A DNA stretch of 16,520 nt from Pseudomonadota bacterium (GCA_023428515.1 JAEYXI010000142.1:1-16520); one strand, 5' to 3'. Counted from the first letter of the stretch, positions 10,390-16,520 are shown. Numbers and translations: made by a program. The notes: generated by a model from the letters alone, not told the origin.

Positions 10390-10423
10390 GTAATTCCTCG
10401 TATATTTGCGACGTTATAACCAT

Positions 10424-10443
10424 GGTGAAGCGACGGCTTCACC
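10424..10443 (-). promoter_or_regulatory. Hairpin in the cspA leader
   Basis: A perfect 8-bp stem, GGTGAAGC with GCTTCACC, around a 4-base loop lies 35 bases before the cspA start codon. Just 5' of it in the leader is CTCCAAAATC. The Csp-like transcript at 14293-14355 has the same order and spacing (CTCAAAATC, then a hairpin 38 bases before its ATG). A thermosensor or stabilising role is inferred. Confidence 0.6.
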
Positions 10444-10529
10444 GTTTAGTATCGAGATTTTGGAGATAGACGTCAGCAAACGCGGGTAGCGTGGCTCTGG
10501 ATCGATCGGCCGAAAATTTCAACACACTG

Positions 10530-10558
10530 CATATAGGCAGGACTGTATAAAAACACAA
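10530..10558 (-). promoter_or_regulatory. Sigma-70-type promoter of cspA
   Basis: TTGTGT and TATATG are separated by 17 bases on the minus strand. This would start transcription near 10523 and give a leader of about 134 bases, consistent with csp genes. Confidence 0.6.
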
Positions 10559-10591
10559 GCCTCGGAATGCATTGTCATTTTTTAACGTCGG

Positions 10592-11491
10592 TCATTTCTC
10601 GGCGAGCTTCACACCGTTCATCGCCGCGACCGCGTCGGACAGCATCGGCACGAAATCCCCGGCCTTGCCGGCGCCGGCAGCCAGCGCGAAGGAGTTGCGT
10701 ACAGCGGCGCCCAGCGGGTTGGCGGTGCCGGATGCATTCGCGTAGCCCGATAGATAGGTCAGGTCCTTCAGCGCATTGGAGATGGTGAAGCGGTGCGCGT
10801 TGGGGTCACGCTCCAGCACCCAGGTGAAGAATGTCTGGTAGAATCCGCAATCCATGCGGCCGCCGCGGATGACGCTGTCGAACACTTCAGGGGTCAGCCC
10901 CGCCTTGGCACCGAGCGTCAGCGCCTCCGAATAGAGTGCGGCATAGCCCAGCGACACGAAATTGTTGAGCAGTTTCATCGTATGGCCGCTGCCGACCGGC
11001 CCGGTGCGCAGGATGCGGCCGGCGAATTTTTCGAGCACCGGCTTCACGCGCTCGAAAGCTGCGTCATCTCCGCCCGCCATGACGTCGAGCGTGCCCGCCT
11101 CCGCATCTTTCGGCGTGCGCGAGAGCGGCGCGTCGACCAGCTGGATGCCTTGCGGGGCGAGTGCGGCCGCGAGCTTCACCGTCGAGGACGGGTCCGACGT
11201 CGAGCAGTCGACGACGATGAGTTCCTTGCCCGCCGAGGCGAGTCCGCCTGGACCGGTCAGGGTCGCCTCGACCTGCGGGCTGCCGGTGACGCACAAGACG
11301 ACGATGTCGCTGGCGGCTGCGAGTTCATGCAGGGTCGCCACCTCTTTCGCGCCACGGCTCTTCAGATCTTCGACTGGCTCGCGATTCCTGTGCGCCACGA
11401 TGGTGAGCGGATGGCCCTTCTCCACGATGTTCTTGGCCATGCCGTGGCCCATCAGCCCGACGCCCACGAAGCCTACGCGATCCAATGCCAT
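10592..11491 (-). CDS. NAD(P)-dependent beta-hydroxyacid dehydrogenase (3-hydroxyisobutyrate dehydrogenase family)
   Basis: 299 residues, the normal family length. The N-terminal Rossmann fold has GFVGVGLMGHGMAKNI (GxGxxG, residues 8-13). The substrate stretch DAPLSRTPKDAEAGTLDVM corresponds to DAPVSGG.xGAxxGTL in 3-hydroxyisobutyrate dehydrogenases, but with SRT in place of SGG, so substrate recognition differs. The catalytic lysine is K173 in GHTMKLLNNF, with N177 beside it. The C-terminal half is the helical dimerisation domain. The family oxidises 3-hydroxyisobutyrate, tartronate semialdehyde and related acids; I cannot fix the substrate, and a glyoxylate or succinate-semialdehyde reductase role is also possible. 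AAGGAGG 5 bases before the ATG at 11491 is a strong ribosome site. No pathway partner lies next to it. Confidence 0.88.
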   Translation of the reverse strand: MALDRVGFVGVGLMGHGMAKNIVEKGHPLTIVAHRNREPVEDLKSRGAKEVATLHELAAASDIVVLCVTGSPQVEATLTGPGGLASAGKELIVVDCSTSDPSSTVKLAAALAPQGIQLVDAPLSRTPKDAEAGTLDVMAGGDDAAFERVKPVLEKFAGRILRTGPVGSGHTMKLLNNFVSLGYAALYSEALTLGAKAGLTPEVFDSVIRGGRMDCGFYQTFFTWVLERDPNAHRFTISNALKDLTYLSGYANASGTANPLGAAVRNSFALAAGAGKAGDFVPMLSDAVAAMNGVKLAEK

Positions 11492-11651
11492 GCTATCCTC
11501 CTTGATGACGCGCGGACCTTATGCGTTTTCAGCCGTCGCGTCACCGGCAATGCGCCGCCCCAACTGCGTCTAATTTTGGCCGCAAATGAAACTCGCACCT
11601 GCTTGCCGCCGTTCGAAGATGGCGGACACGTGGGTTCCGATGGAGGCAACG

Positions 11652-11975
11652 ATGAAAGCAGTCCTTATAGCGCTGAGCCTTCTGCTTGTATCTTTCGAGG
11701 CGCACGCAATTTCTCGATACAATTCGACATCCATGAGCTGCAACGCCATCAAGGCGACAGTGCGCGGGGAGGGTGCGGTTATCCTGCGCTGGCGCGGCAG
11801 GTCCGGCGTGCAGCGCTACGGGCGCTTCGTGGCGCATAATGGCTTTTGCGAGTCGGGCATGCGGGCCGAGATCTCCTACGTGCCGGCATCGGACCGCAAA
11901 TCCTGCGCCGTGCGCGAGTGCAAGTACTGGGATCCCGACGACGACATCATTTTCCGCTTCGGCCGGCGCGACTAG
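11652..11975 (+). CDS. Small secreted protein of unknown function with four cysteines
   Basis: 107 residues. A Sec signal peptide covers residues 1-19 (MKAVLIALSLLLVSFEAHA). The mature part of about 88 residues has four cysteines (in MSCNAIK, GFCESG, SCAVREC), which suggests two disulfides in the periplasm. It resembles short hypothetical exported proteins that I recall as common in rhizobia (ISRYNS..SCNAIKATVR..GA.ILR), but I know no function. The ATG at 11652 is chosen over an in-frame ATG at 11586 because GGAGG sits 6 bases upstream and the signal peptide starts directly there. Divergent from the dehydrogenase and convergent with ogt, whose stop lies 15 bases away. Confidence 0.78.
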   Translation: MKAVLIALSLLLVSFEAHAISRYNSTSMSCNAIKATVRGEGAVILRWRGRSGVQRYGRFVAHNGFCESGMRAEISYVPASDRKSCAVRECKYWDPDDDIIFRFGRRD

Positions 11976-11990
11976 CGCAACCGGCCACGG

Positions 11991-12566
11991 CTAGAAGGCG
12001 AACGACTGCTGCGGGGCGGGCGCAGGTCCGACCCGCACGCCTTCGAGCGCCAGCATTCTTTCCTTGGTGGTCGAGCCGCCCGGCGCGGAAAAGCCGCCGA
12101 TCTTGCCGCCTGCGGCAAGGATGCGGTGGCAGGGGATGACCAGCGGTACCGGATTGGCGCCGAGCGCCTGGCCGGTCTCGCGCGGCAGGCCGGCCTGGCC
12201 TGCGCGCTTCGCCAATTCGCCATAGGTGGTGGTCTCGCCGAAGCCGAGCTTGCGCGCCGCCTCGTAGATGGCGAGCCGGAAATCGTCGACGCCGGCAAGA
12301 TCGACCGGCACGGCAGAGAAGTCGATCTCCTGGCCATCGGCATAGGCCCTGATGTCGCGCACCAGCGCCGTCACCCAGCTCGGCGCATTGCTTTCGTCGC
12401 TGCTGACGCCTGCCGCGCCAAGCCTTTCCAGACGCCGCTCTACCGATGCCGGGTCGCGCTGGAACAGGCAGAGCCGGGTCAGGCCGGCTTCGCTCCAGGC
12501 GATGCCCACGAAGCCGAGCGCGGTCTCGAAAACCAGATGTCCGGTGGCTGCTGATGAAGTCTGCAT
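11991..12566 (-). CDS. ogt: Methylated-DNA--[protein]-cysteine S-methyltransferase (O6-alkylguanine repair)
   Basis: 191 residues. It removes alkyl groups from O6-methylguanine and O4-methylthymine by irreversible transfer to its own cysteine. The acceptor is C146 in VIPCHRIL, the family hallmark. GFGETTTYGELAKRAG is the helix-turn-helix DNA-binding segment, and N138 with the arginine in RETGQALGANP complete the flipped-base pocket region. The N-terminal domain (about 1-85) is the variable one and there is no AraC-type Ada domain, so Ogt is a better name than Ada. GGAAGAA precedes the ATG at 12566. A 153-base gap separates it from the divergent lytic transglycosylase gene; I see no clear operator there. 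Confidence 0.93.
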   Translation of the reverse strand: MQTSSAATGHLVFETALGFVGIAWSEAGLTRLCLFQRDPASVERRLERLGAAGVSSDESNAPSWVTALVRDIRAYADGQEIDFSAVPVDLAGVDDFRLAIYEAARKLGFGETTTYGELAKRAGQAGLPRETGQALGANPVPLVIPCHRILAAGGKIGGFSAPGGSTTKERMLALEGVRVGPAPAPQQSFAF

Positions 12567-12719
12567 GGTCGTTCTTCCATTCAGTACAAATCAGGAACAA
12601 TATGGCACTTCAGCGTCTGACTTGCCACCCGAAACCTGCAACATCCCCGGATTGCTCGGCACAAGCGGCTCGTGTAAGGACGTCTGGGGCGGGACCCGAA
12701 ACAAACCAGAGCGCGGCTT

Positions 12720-13499
12720 TTGCCAGCATCGAGAAACGGCCTTCTGATCGGACTGGTGCTATGCGCCGGCATGCTTGCGGGGTGCTCGACCACCCGGCTC
12801 GAGCAGGCCGAACTGTCGCCCGGTATATCGCCATTGTCCGAACCCGGTGCGTTTACGGCCAGGAGCGAAACCTCCGATTCCAGCGAATACGGCATCGTGC
12901 TGCCCGAGGAGGTCGCCGTGCTGCCGAGCTCCTATGCCGGCTCGACGCCGACCGAAAGCATGGTGCAACTGGCCTCGCTGCCGCGCGAGAAACGTACGGG
13001 CATCGACCCGGAATTCCCGAACAGCAACCCGGCGCGCGACGTTTTCCCGGCGCCGCGGGAGGCGAGGGTGCCCGAGGAGCCGGCCAAGGATATCGTCTGG
13101 GCCGCGCCCGGCACGCCACGCGGCGAGGTCGATCGCTTGATCGCGAAATACGCAACCCATTACGAGGTGCCGGAAAGTCTCGTGCGCCGCGTCGTCAAGC
13201 GCGAGAGCAACTTCAACCCGAAGGCGCGCAACGGGCCCTATTGGGGACTGATGCAGATCCTGCCGCAGACCGCGAGGGGCATGGGCTACGGCGGCAATGC
13301 GCAGGGGCTTCTCGACGCCGAGACCAACCTGAAATACGCGGTGAAATATCTGCGCGGCGCCTATCTTGTCGCTAACGGGAACCATGACCAGGCGGTGCGC
13401 TTCTACGCGCGGGGCTATTATTACGACGCCAAGCGGCGCGGCATGCTCGAGGAAACCGGCCTCGGCAAGGATCGCAAGCGCAGGCGCCAGAGCGTCTGA
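12720..13499 (+). CDS. Lipoprotein lytic transglycosylase (SLT domain)
   Basis: 259 residues. A lipoprotein signal ends in the lipobox LAGC with C22. Residues 25-130 are a low-complexity linker. The SLT domain occupies about 132-245. The catalytic glutamate is E162 in VKRESNFNP, followed by YWGLMQILPQTARGMGYGG and AVKYLRGAYL, the motif order of family 1 transglycosylases. It should sit in the periplasm and cut peptidoglycan between MurNAc and GlcNAc, leaving 1,6-anhydro ends. The start is uncertain: no ATG or GTG precedes the signal sequence in frame, so a TTG at 12720 is used, with only a weak AGAG upstream. The basic tail DRKRRRQSV is short and exposed. Confidence 0.87.
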   Translation: MPASRNGLLIGLVLCAGMLAGCSTTRLEQAELSPGISPLSEPGAFTARSETSDSSEYGIVLPEEVAVLPSSYAGSTPTESMVQLASLPREKRTGIDPEFPNSNPARDVFPAPREARVPEEPAKDIVWAAPGTPRGEVDRLIAKYATHYEVPESLVRRVVKRESNFNPKARNGPYWGLMQILPQTARGMGYGGNAQGLLDAETNLKYAVKYLRGAYLVANGNHDQAVRFYARGYYYDAKRRGMLEETGLGKDRKRRRQSV

Positions 13500-13530
13500 C
13501 CGCGCGGAGCGCTGCTTTCGGCTTGCTGCG

Positions 13531-13863
13531 TCAAATATCCGGCGCGTTGCCGACTTTCTTCTTCATCTCGATCGCCCAGGCGCGGCCTTCGTCGCCTCCC
13601 CACAGGAGCCAGGCGATGTAGCCCGCCGACGGGTTCTCGTCATTGCCGAAATTCCTGGCGCGCTTGTCCACCTCGTGGCGGGCGAAGAACGAGACCATGC
13701 GCTTGATCGTGTTGGGCGAGAGGTTGACGCGGTTCTTGAGATCGCGCGCTCGCGCCCAGCCGACCTCCGTGCCGCCGCGCTTGAATTTTTCGCGAAGCTC
13801 CAGCCCCTTGGCCGCATTTCCAGCGACGGCCTCGGGGCAGCGGAAATCGATCTCGTCGCTCAT
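13531..13863 (-). CDS. Unknown small protein, possibly phage-derived
   Basis: 110 residues from the ATG at 13863 (a TTG four codons upstream is also possible). Nothing catalytic is visible. Residues from about 30 to 70 (GGTEVGWARARDLKNRVNLSPNTIKRMVSFFARHE) are helical and resemble a DNA-binding helix-turn-helix-like segment. The C-terminal block NPSAGYIAWLLWGGDEGRAW is strikingly conserved-looking; I recall similar GYxAWLLWGGD blocks in proteins annotated in rhizobial genomes and prophages, without a defined function. It follows another small basic protein gene by 75 bases on the same strand. Good codon usage and composition match the region, so I consider it a real gene. Confidence 0.65.
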   Translation of the reverse strand: MSDEIDFRCPEAVAGNAAKGLELREKFKRGGTEVGWARARDLKNRVNLSPNTIKRMVSFFARHEVDKRARNFGNDENPSAGYIAWLLWGGDEGRAWAIEMKKKVGNAPDI

Positions 13864-13922
13864 CAAGCTTTCCAAGCTCCTCTGGCGAATACAATTCCCG
13901 GCGCCCCTGCATGTTCCGGAAA

Positions 13923-13944
13923 GGCCGACGGCGAGCCGTCAGGC
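13923..13944 (-). terminator. Possible weak terminator overlapping a stop codon
   Basis: On the minus strand, GGCC-T-GACGG pairs with CCGTC-GGCC around CTCG, with one bulged base, and TTTCC follows. The stem includes the TGA of the upstream small gene. The T-run is short, so partial termination between the two small genes is the most it could give. Confidence 0.35.
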
Positions 13945-14184
13945 CTTCGCGGTGGCCTTGGTGGCGCGCTTCTTCGCTGCCGGCTTGGCCGCCTTGGGCG
14001 CTGCCGGCTGGGCCTCGGCCTCCATCTTCAGGCGTAGCGCGCGCAGCCGCGCGGTCTTGGCCTCGCGCTGCCTGACCTCGGTCTCCAGGATGGAACGCGC
14101 AACGCTGTTCGTGGTCTGGGCTTTGGAATCCTGCCTGGAAGGGGTGGGAGTAAAAACGCCTCGCGCTTCGATGGTCTTGGCCAT
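13939..14184 (-). CDS. Small basic protein with Ala/Lys-rich, histone-H1-like tail
   Basis: 81 residues. The first 35 (MAKTIEARGVFTPTPSRQ...) have no recognised motif. Residues 36-55 form a likely helix (ETEVRQREAKTARLRALR), and the last 22 are Ala/Lys/Pro-rich (PKAAKPAAKKRATKATAKA), like histone-H1-like bacterial tails, so nucleic-acid binding is plausible but unproven. The start is the ATG at 14184, with AAGGAG 9 bases upstream. An in-frame ATG at 14265 is rejected because it would run coding sequence through a terminator. That terminator (14202-14232) lies immediately before the ribosome site, so the gene either has its own promoter inside the gap or is expressed by readthrough. Confidence 0.6.
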   Translation of the reverse strand: MAKTIEARGVFTPTPSRQDSKAQTTNSVARSILETEVRQREAKTARLRALRLKMEAEAQPAAPKAAKPAAKKRATKATAKA

Positions 14185-14201
14185 TTTTCGGCTCTCCTTG
14201 C

Positions 14202-14232
14202 AAAAGAAAAGGCCGGGCACGTTTGCCCGACC
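14202..14232 (-). terminator. Intrinsic terminator ending the Csp-like short transcript
   Basis: On the minus strand GGTCGGGCA pairs with TGCCCGGCC (one G-U) around AACG and is followed by TTTTCTTTT. It lies about 60 bases after the Csp-like reading frame and only 8 bases before the AAGGAG of the next gene, a position also fit for attenuation of that gene. Confidence 0.82.
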
Positions 14233-14257
14233 TCCCATAAGCATCCCGGTCCCGCGC

Positions 14258-14285
14258 CAGTACATCCGTGGTCGCGGAACCGCGA
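14258..14285 (-). other. Hairpin plus CACGGATGTACTG, same 3' module as cspA
   Basis: Eight bases after the stop of the 20-codon frame, TCGCG pairs with CGCGA around GTTC, then CACGGATGTACTG follows (14258-14270). The identical 13-mer after a CG-rich hairpin is found behind cspA at 10123-10169. One 13-mer repeat in a window of this size can arise by chance; the shared position after a hairpin and a Csp start makes common descent more likely. Confidence 0.5.
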
Positions 14286-14292
14286 TGCGAAC

Positions 14293-14355
14293 TCATGCAG
14301 CCTGCATTTTCCCTGCGGCTGTTGCGTTGAAGAACTTCGCGACCCCAGTATTCAT
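14293..14355 (-). CDS. 20-codon reading frame with a cold-shock-protein N-terminus (remnant or leader peptide)
   Basis: The ATG at 14355 has GGAG 4 bases upstream and opens MNTGVAKFFNAT, close to the start of CspA at 10177-10389 ([12 protein letters not shown]). After residue 12 the similarity stops: AAGKMQAA replaces the RNP1 strand and a TGA follows. The flanks match the cspA unit as well: a promoter with a 17-base spacer, a leader of about 141 bases with CTCAAAATC and a hairpin 38 bases before the ATG, a CG-rich hairpin and CACGGATGTACTG after the stop, and a terminator. Either a csp paralogue lost its core by deletion, or a short regulatory RNA with a leader peptide has been kept. The protein cannot form a cold-shock domain. 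Confidence 0.5.
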   Translation of the reverse strand: MNTGVAKFFNATAAGKMQAA

Positions 14356-14392
14356 GCCACTCCGTTTCGATCGATCATAGTTTTTCGCGCGC

Positions 14393-14407
14393 GCCGCACT
14401 GTGCGGC
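14393..14407 (-). promoter_or_regulatory. Leader hairpin of the Csp-like short transcript
   Basis: A perfect 6-bp stem, GCCGCA with TGCGGC, encloses a 3-base loop. It lies 38 bases before the short frame's ATG, and GATTTT (CTCAAAATC on the minus strand) lies at 14425-14430. This copies the order seen in the cspA leader. Confidence 0.5.
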
Positions 14408-14502
14408 CCGGCGCATTCTCGATCGATTTTGAGAGAAGAATATCGTCGTGAGCGCGCGTATCTGCGCAGCAACAAAGTTCGACAAGCAAGATCGATGGGA
14501 AA

Positions 14503-14531
14503 TACATAGGATGATTTGACATGATTATCAA
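14503..14531 (-). promoter_or_regulatory. Sigma-70-type promoter of the Csp-like short transcript
   Basis: TTGATA and TATGTA are separated by 17 bases on the minus strand, just after the LysM gene's stop. Start near 14496 and termination near 14202 would give an RNA of about 295 bases. No other gene fits this interval. Confidence 0.55.
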
Positions 14532-14546
14532 GGCGCGGGGTTCTGC

Positions 14547-15038
14547 TCACGTGCCGATCGGCACCTTGAACTGCTGGCCGACCAGGATCTGGTTGGGGTC
14601 GCTGATGACAAGCGGGTTGGCGCGTACGATGCGCGTGAAGAGGCTCGTCTGGCCGTAATGCTCGCGCGCGATCTTGGACAGCGTCTCGCCCGGCTTCACC
14701 GTGTGCAGGCGAAAGCCGATATAGCCTGGCACGATGCGCGGACCGTAGACCACAGGCACGATCACCTTGTTGATCTCCGAGCCGTCCTCGGCGCTCTCCT
14801 CGAACACCTCGACGAACAGCCGGTCGAGCTGGAAAGCGGCGTTGCCGATCGCGGCGGCGACCTGGAACTGGCCGTGCTCGCCGGTGCCGCCGCCGACATT
14901 GAAGAAGCCGGTGCGCTCGTCATGGCCGTCATGCACGCGCCAGTTCAGCGTCGCCTCGAAGCCCTGGCCGATGCCGGCAATGAGGACGGGATCGCCGACC
15001 AGGTCGAACGGTTTTGGCTGCTGGATTTCGTTGCTCAT
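14547..15038 (-). CDS. Gmad2-like plus LysM domain protein
   Basis: 163 residues. Residues about 12-98 look like a Gmad2 immunoglobulin-like domain (LNWRVHDGHDERTGFFNVGGG followed by GEHGQFQV and LFVEVFEESAEDG). Residues 111-159 are a LysM domain (HTVKPGETLSKIAREHYG and NPLVISDPNQILVGQQFKVP), which binds N-acetylglucosamine-containing polymers such as peptidoglycan. No signal peptide or membrane segment is seen (MSNEIQQPKPFDL), so export would need another route, or the protein is cytoplasmic like the LysM protein Kbp of E. coli. The start is the ATG at 15038, with GAGGGAA upstream. It is followed at once by the promoter of the Csp-like transcript and appears monocistronic. Confidence 0.82.
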   Translation of the reverse strand: MSNEIQQPKPFDLVGDPVLIAGIGQGFEATLNWRVHDGHDERTGFFNVGGGTGEHGQFQVAAAIGNAAFQLDRLFVEVFEESAEDGSEINKVIVPVVYGPRIVPGYIGFRLHTVKPGETLSKIAREHYGQTSLFTRIVRANPLVISDPNQILVGQQFKVPIGT

Positions 15039-15150
15039 GGCTAGGTTCCCTCAAAATGGCAGCCCCCTATCTTACGCAACGTCATCCAGCATGCCGAAGA
15101 TCGCGGAAAATGTCGATGGGAGGGTCCTTGCCGCCCGAGGCCGGCCGGCT

Positions 15151-15172
15151 ACGCCAAAGTATAGCTTGGCGT
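15151..15172. promoter_or_regulatory. Dyad symmetric site in the LysM/ABC divergent gap
   Basis: ACGCCAA and TTGGCGT flank an 8-base centre containing TATA. It lies 86 bases before the ABC protein and 113 bases before the LysM start, in a 219-base divergent gap. It could be an operator; no known regulator consensus is recognised. The remainder of the gap shows nothing clear. Confidence 0.3.
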
Positions 15173-15257
15173 GGCCCCGATCTGGCATTGCCATTAGCGC
15201 TACATATTTGCGACGCAGAAGCGGTGGCTGGCGGCTAAGCGCAGGACACGGGATACG

Positions 15258-16424
15258 ATGGCTGACGAGATGGCGGCGGACCGGCCGGTTGGAGCCGGCG
15301 TGGCGAGGGGCGAAGCGGGGAAGGGCGGCGAGGCCCGGCGAAAGCCCAGCGAGCCCGGCTGCATTCCCTTCGGCGAGGCGAGCTTCGGCCAGCAGCTCAA
15401 AATGATGAGCCGCGCCTTCATGGGCTCGCCGCTGAGGGGCCTGCTCTTCTGGGTCTCGTTCGGCATCCTCGCGCTGATCGTCGCGACGGCCTTCGGCCAG
15501 GTCATGCTCAACCGCTGGAACCAGCCCTTCTACGACGCGATCGAGCGGCGCAACGTGCCGGATTTCCTCAACCAGCTCATGATCTTCGCCTATATCGCCG
15601 CCGGGCTGCTGCTGCTCAACATCGCGCAGGGCTGGCTGAACCGCTATCTGCACATCAAGCTGCGCGAGGGGCTGGTGCGCGACCTCCTCGACGAGTGGCT
15701 GCGGCCCGGCCGCGCGCTGCGGCTGAAGCGCTCGGGCGAAATCGGCGTCAACCCCGACCAGCGCCTGCACGAGGACGCCTGGCACCTCGCCGACCTCTCG
15801 GCCGACCTCGGCATCGGCTTCGTGCAGGCGAGCGTGCTGCTCGCAAGCTTCATCGGCGTGCTCTGGGCGATCTCGGAAGGTTTCGTCTTCCACTATGACG
15901 GCCGCAGTTTTTCCATTCCCGGCTACATGGTGTGGGCGGCACTCGCCTATGCCGGCGTCGCGTCCGGCATCTCCTGGCTGCTCGGCCGGCCGCTGATCCG
16001 GCTGAACGCTGACCGCTATGCGCGCGAGGCCGACATGCGCGCGTCGCTGGTGCGCGCCTCCGACGCCGTCGACGACATCACCGCGGCGCATGGCGAGGCC
16101 GAGGAGAAGGGCCGGCTCTTGACGAACCTCGACGCCGTGATCCTCGCCGCCCGGAAAATCATGACGGCGGCGGTCCGCCTGCAATGGTTCACGGCCGGCT
16201 ATGGCTGGGTGACGGTGGTGGCGCCGATCGTCATCGCCTCGCCGGTCTATTTCGCCGGTGACCTCACTTTCGGTGGGCTGATGATGGCGGCGGCGGCCTT
16301 CACCCAGGTGCATTCGTCGCTGCGCTGGTTCGTCGACAATATCGGCGCCATCGCCGACTGGCGCGCCACGCTGCTGCGCGTCGCGTCCTTCAGGCTGGCG
16401 CTGATCAGGCTGGGGGAGGGGTAG
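15258..16424 (+). CDS. ABC transporter membrane domain, SbmA/BacA-like (YddA type), no ATP-binding domain before the stop
   Basis: 388 residues. The first 40 are a low-complexity cytoplasmic stretch. Hydrophobic segments lie at about 62-82 (LLFWVSFGILALIVATAFGQ), 108-125, 190-205, 222-240 and 315-345. Family features of ABC_membrane_2/SbmA-BacA-like proteins include LNRWNQPFYDAIERRN, NRYLHIKLREGLVRDLLDEW and NPDQRLHEDAW, ending in DNIGAIADWRATLLRVASF. In relatives I recall of about 600 residues, that last motif leads directly into an ATP-binding domain with Walker A. Here a TAG follows nine codons later, next to a palindromic repeat, and no Walker A is seen to the window's end. It may be truncated or a natural half-protein like BacA. 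The ATG at 15258 has only a weak purine-rich site. Confidence 0.82.
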   Translation: MADEMAADRPVGAGVARGEAGKGGEARRKPSEPGCIPFGEASFGQQLKMMSRAFMGSPLRGLLFWVSFGILALIVATAFGQVMLNRWNQPFYDAIERRNVPDFLNQLMIFAYIAAGLLLLNIAQGWLNRYLHIKLREGLVRDLLDEWLRPGRALRLKRSGEIGVNPDQRLHEDAWHLADLSADLGIGFVQASVLLASFIGVLWAISEGFVFHYDGRSFSIPGYMVWAALAYAGVASGISWLLGRPLIRLNADRYAREADMRASLVRASDAVDDITAAHGEAEEKGRLLTNLDAVILAARKIMTAAVRLQWFTAGYGWVTVVAPIVIASPVYFAGDLTFGGLMMAAAAFTQVHSSLRWFVDNIGAIADWRATLLRVASFRLALIRLGEG

Positions 16425-16433
16425 CGCTATTTC

Positions 16434-16492
16434 CTCGCCCCCGCAGAGCGGGGGAGAGGTGGATCGGGCGAAGCCCGAGACGGGGAGGGGGC
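16434..16492. repeat. REP-like bipartite palindromic element
   Basis: Two adjacent hairpins, CCCCCGC-aga-GCGGGGG (16438-16454) and TCGGGC-gaa-GCCCGA (16464-16478), are followed by GACGGGGAGGGGGC. I recall very similar intergenic elements scattered in Mesorhizobium-type genomes. It begins about 10 bases after the stop of the ABC membrane protein. The last 28 bases of the window hold nothing I can assign. Confidence 0.7.
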
Positions 16493-16520
16493 GCTGCGGA
16501 TGTGGTCGATGTCCCGCTTC

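Noticed and set aside
14356..14550. Extended minus-strand frame upstream of the 20-codon Csp-like frame
   Set aside because: It would translate the promoter and leader; the internal ATG has the ribosome site and the Csp-like start.
15072..16313. 413-codon minus-strand frame opposite the ABC membrane protein
   Set aside because: Composition is that of an antisense frame (Arg, His, Glu, Gln repeats); the plus strand carries family motifs and membrane segments.

Overview
The window looks like chromosomal DNA of a high-GC alphaproteobacterium of the Hyphomicrobiales, most like the Mesorhizobium/Phyllobacteriaceae group. This rests on recalled family resemblance only: the AatA-type aspartate/prephenate aminotransferase, the porin-like protein with a tail seen in rhizobia, the SbmA/BacA-like ABC permease, the small basic proteins, and a GC-rich palindromic repeat at the right edge. 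No tRNA, rRNA, CRISPR, transposase or integrase was seen.

Layout, left to right. (1) 1-3001, minus strand: a Tat-exported methionine-sulfoxide reductase MsrP (cut by the window edge), preceded by a divergent EF-G-like translational GTPase. (2) 3287-3682, plus: a small manganese-type cupin very like bacterial (R)-hydroxynitrile lyases. (3) 3784-5880, minus: a two-gene unit of an outer-membrane beta-barrel protein ending in nine collagen-like Gly-Pro-Thr triplets, then a GT-B glycosyltransferase broken by one in-frame amber codon. (4) 6083-7285, minus: aminotransferase aatA. (5) 7484-9938, plus: two overlapping EAL-domain genes (one with the catalytic residues, one degenerate), then a glutathione S-transferase. 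(6) 9990-10558, minus: a complete cold-shock gene unit with promoter, long leader, leader hairpin, cspA, structured 3' region and intrinsic terminator. (7) 10592-13499: a beta-hydroxyacid dehydrogenase, a small secreted cysteine-containing protein, an Ogt-type DNA repair methyltransferase and a lipoprotein lytic transglycosylase. (8) 13531-15038, minus: a Gmad2+LysM protein, a short transcript that mimics the cspA unit but carries only a 20-codon Csp-like reading frame, and two small unknown genes. (9) 15258-16424, plus: a membrane-domain-only ABC transporter protein followed by a palindromic repeat.

Most genes are independent housekeeping or accessory functions: oxidative repair of periplasmic proteins, c-di-GMP signalling, detoxification, DNA alkylation repair and cell-wall remodelling. 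The strongest candidates for something new are the collagen-tailed outer-membrane protein coupled to a glycosyltransferase, which suggests a glycosylated surface or periplasmic collagen-like tail, and the decayed or repurposed cold-shock locus at 14202-14531, which keeps the regulatory architecture of cspA without its protein.
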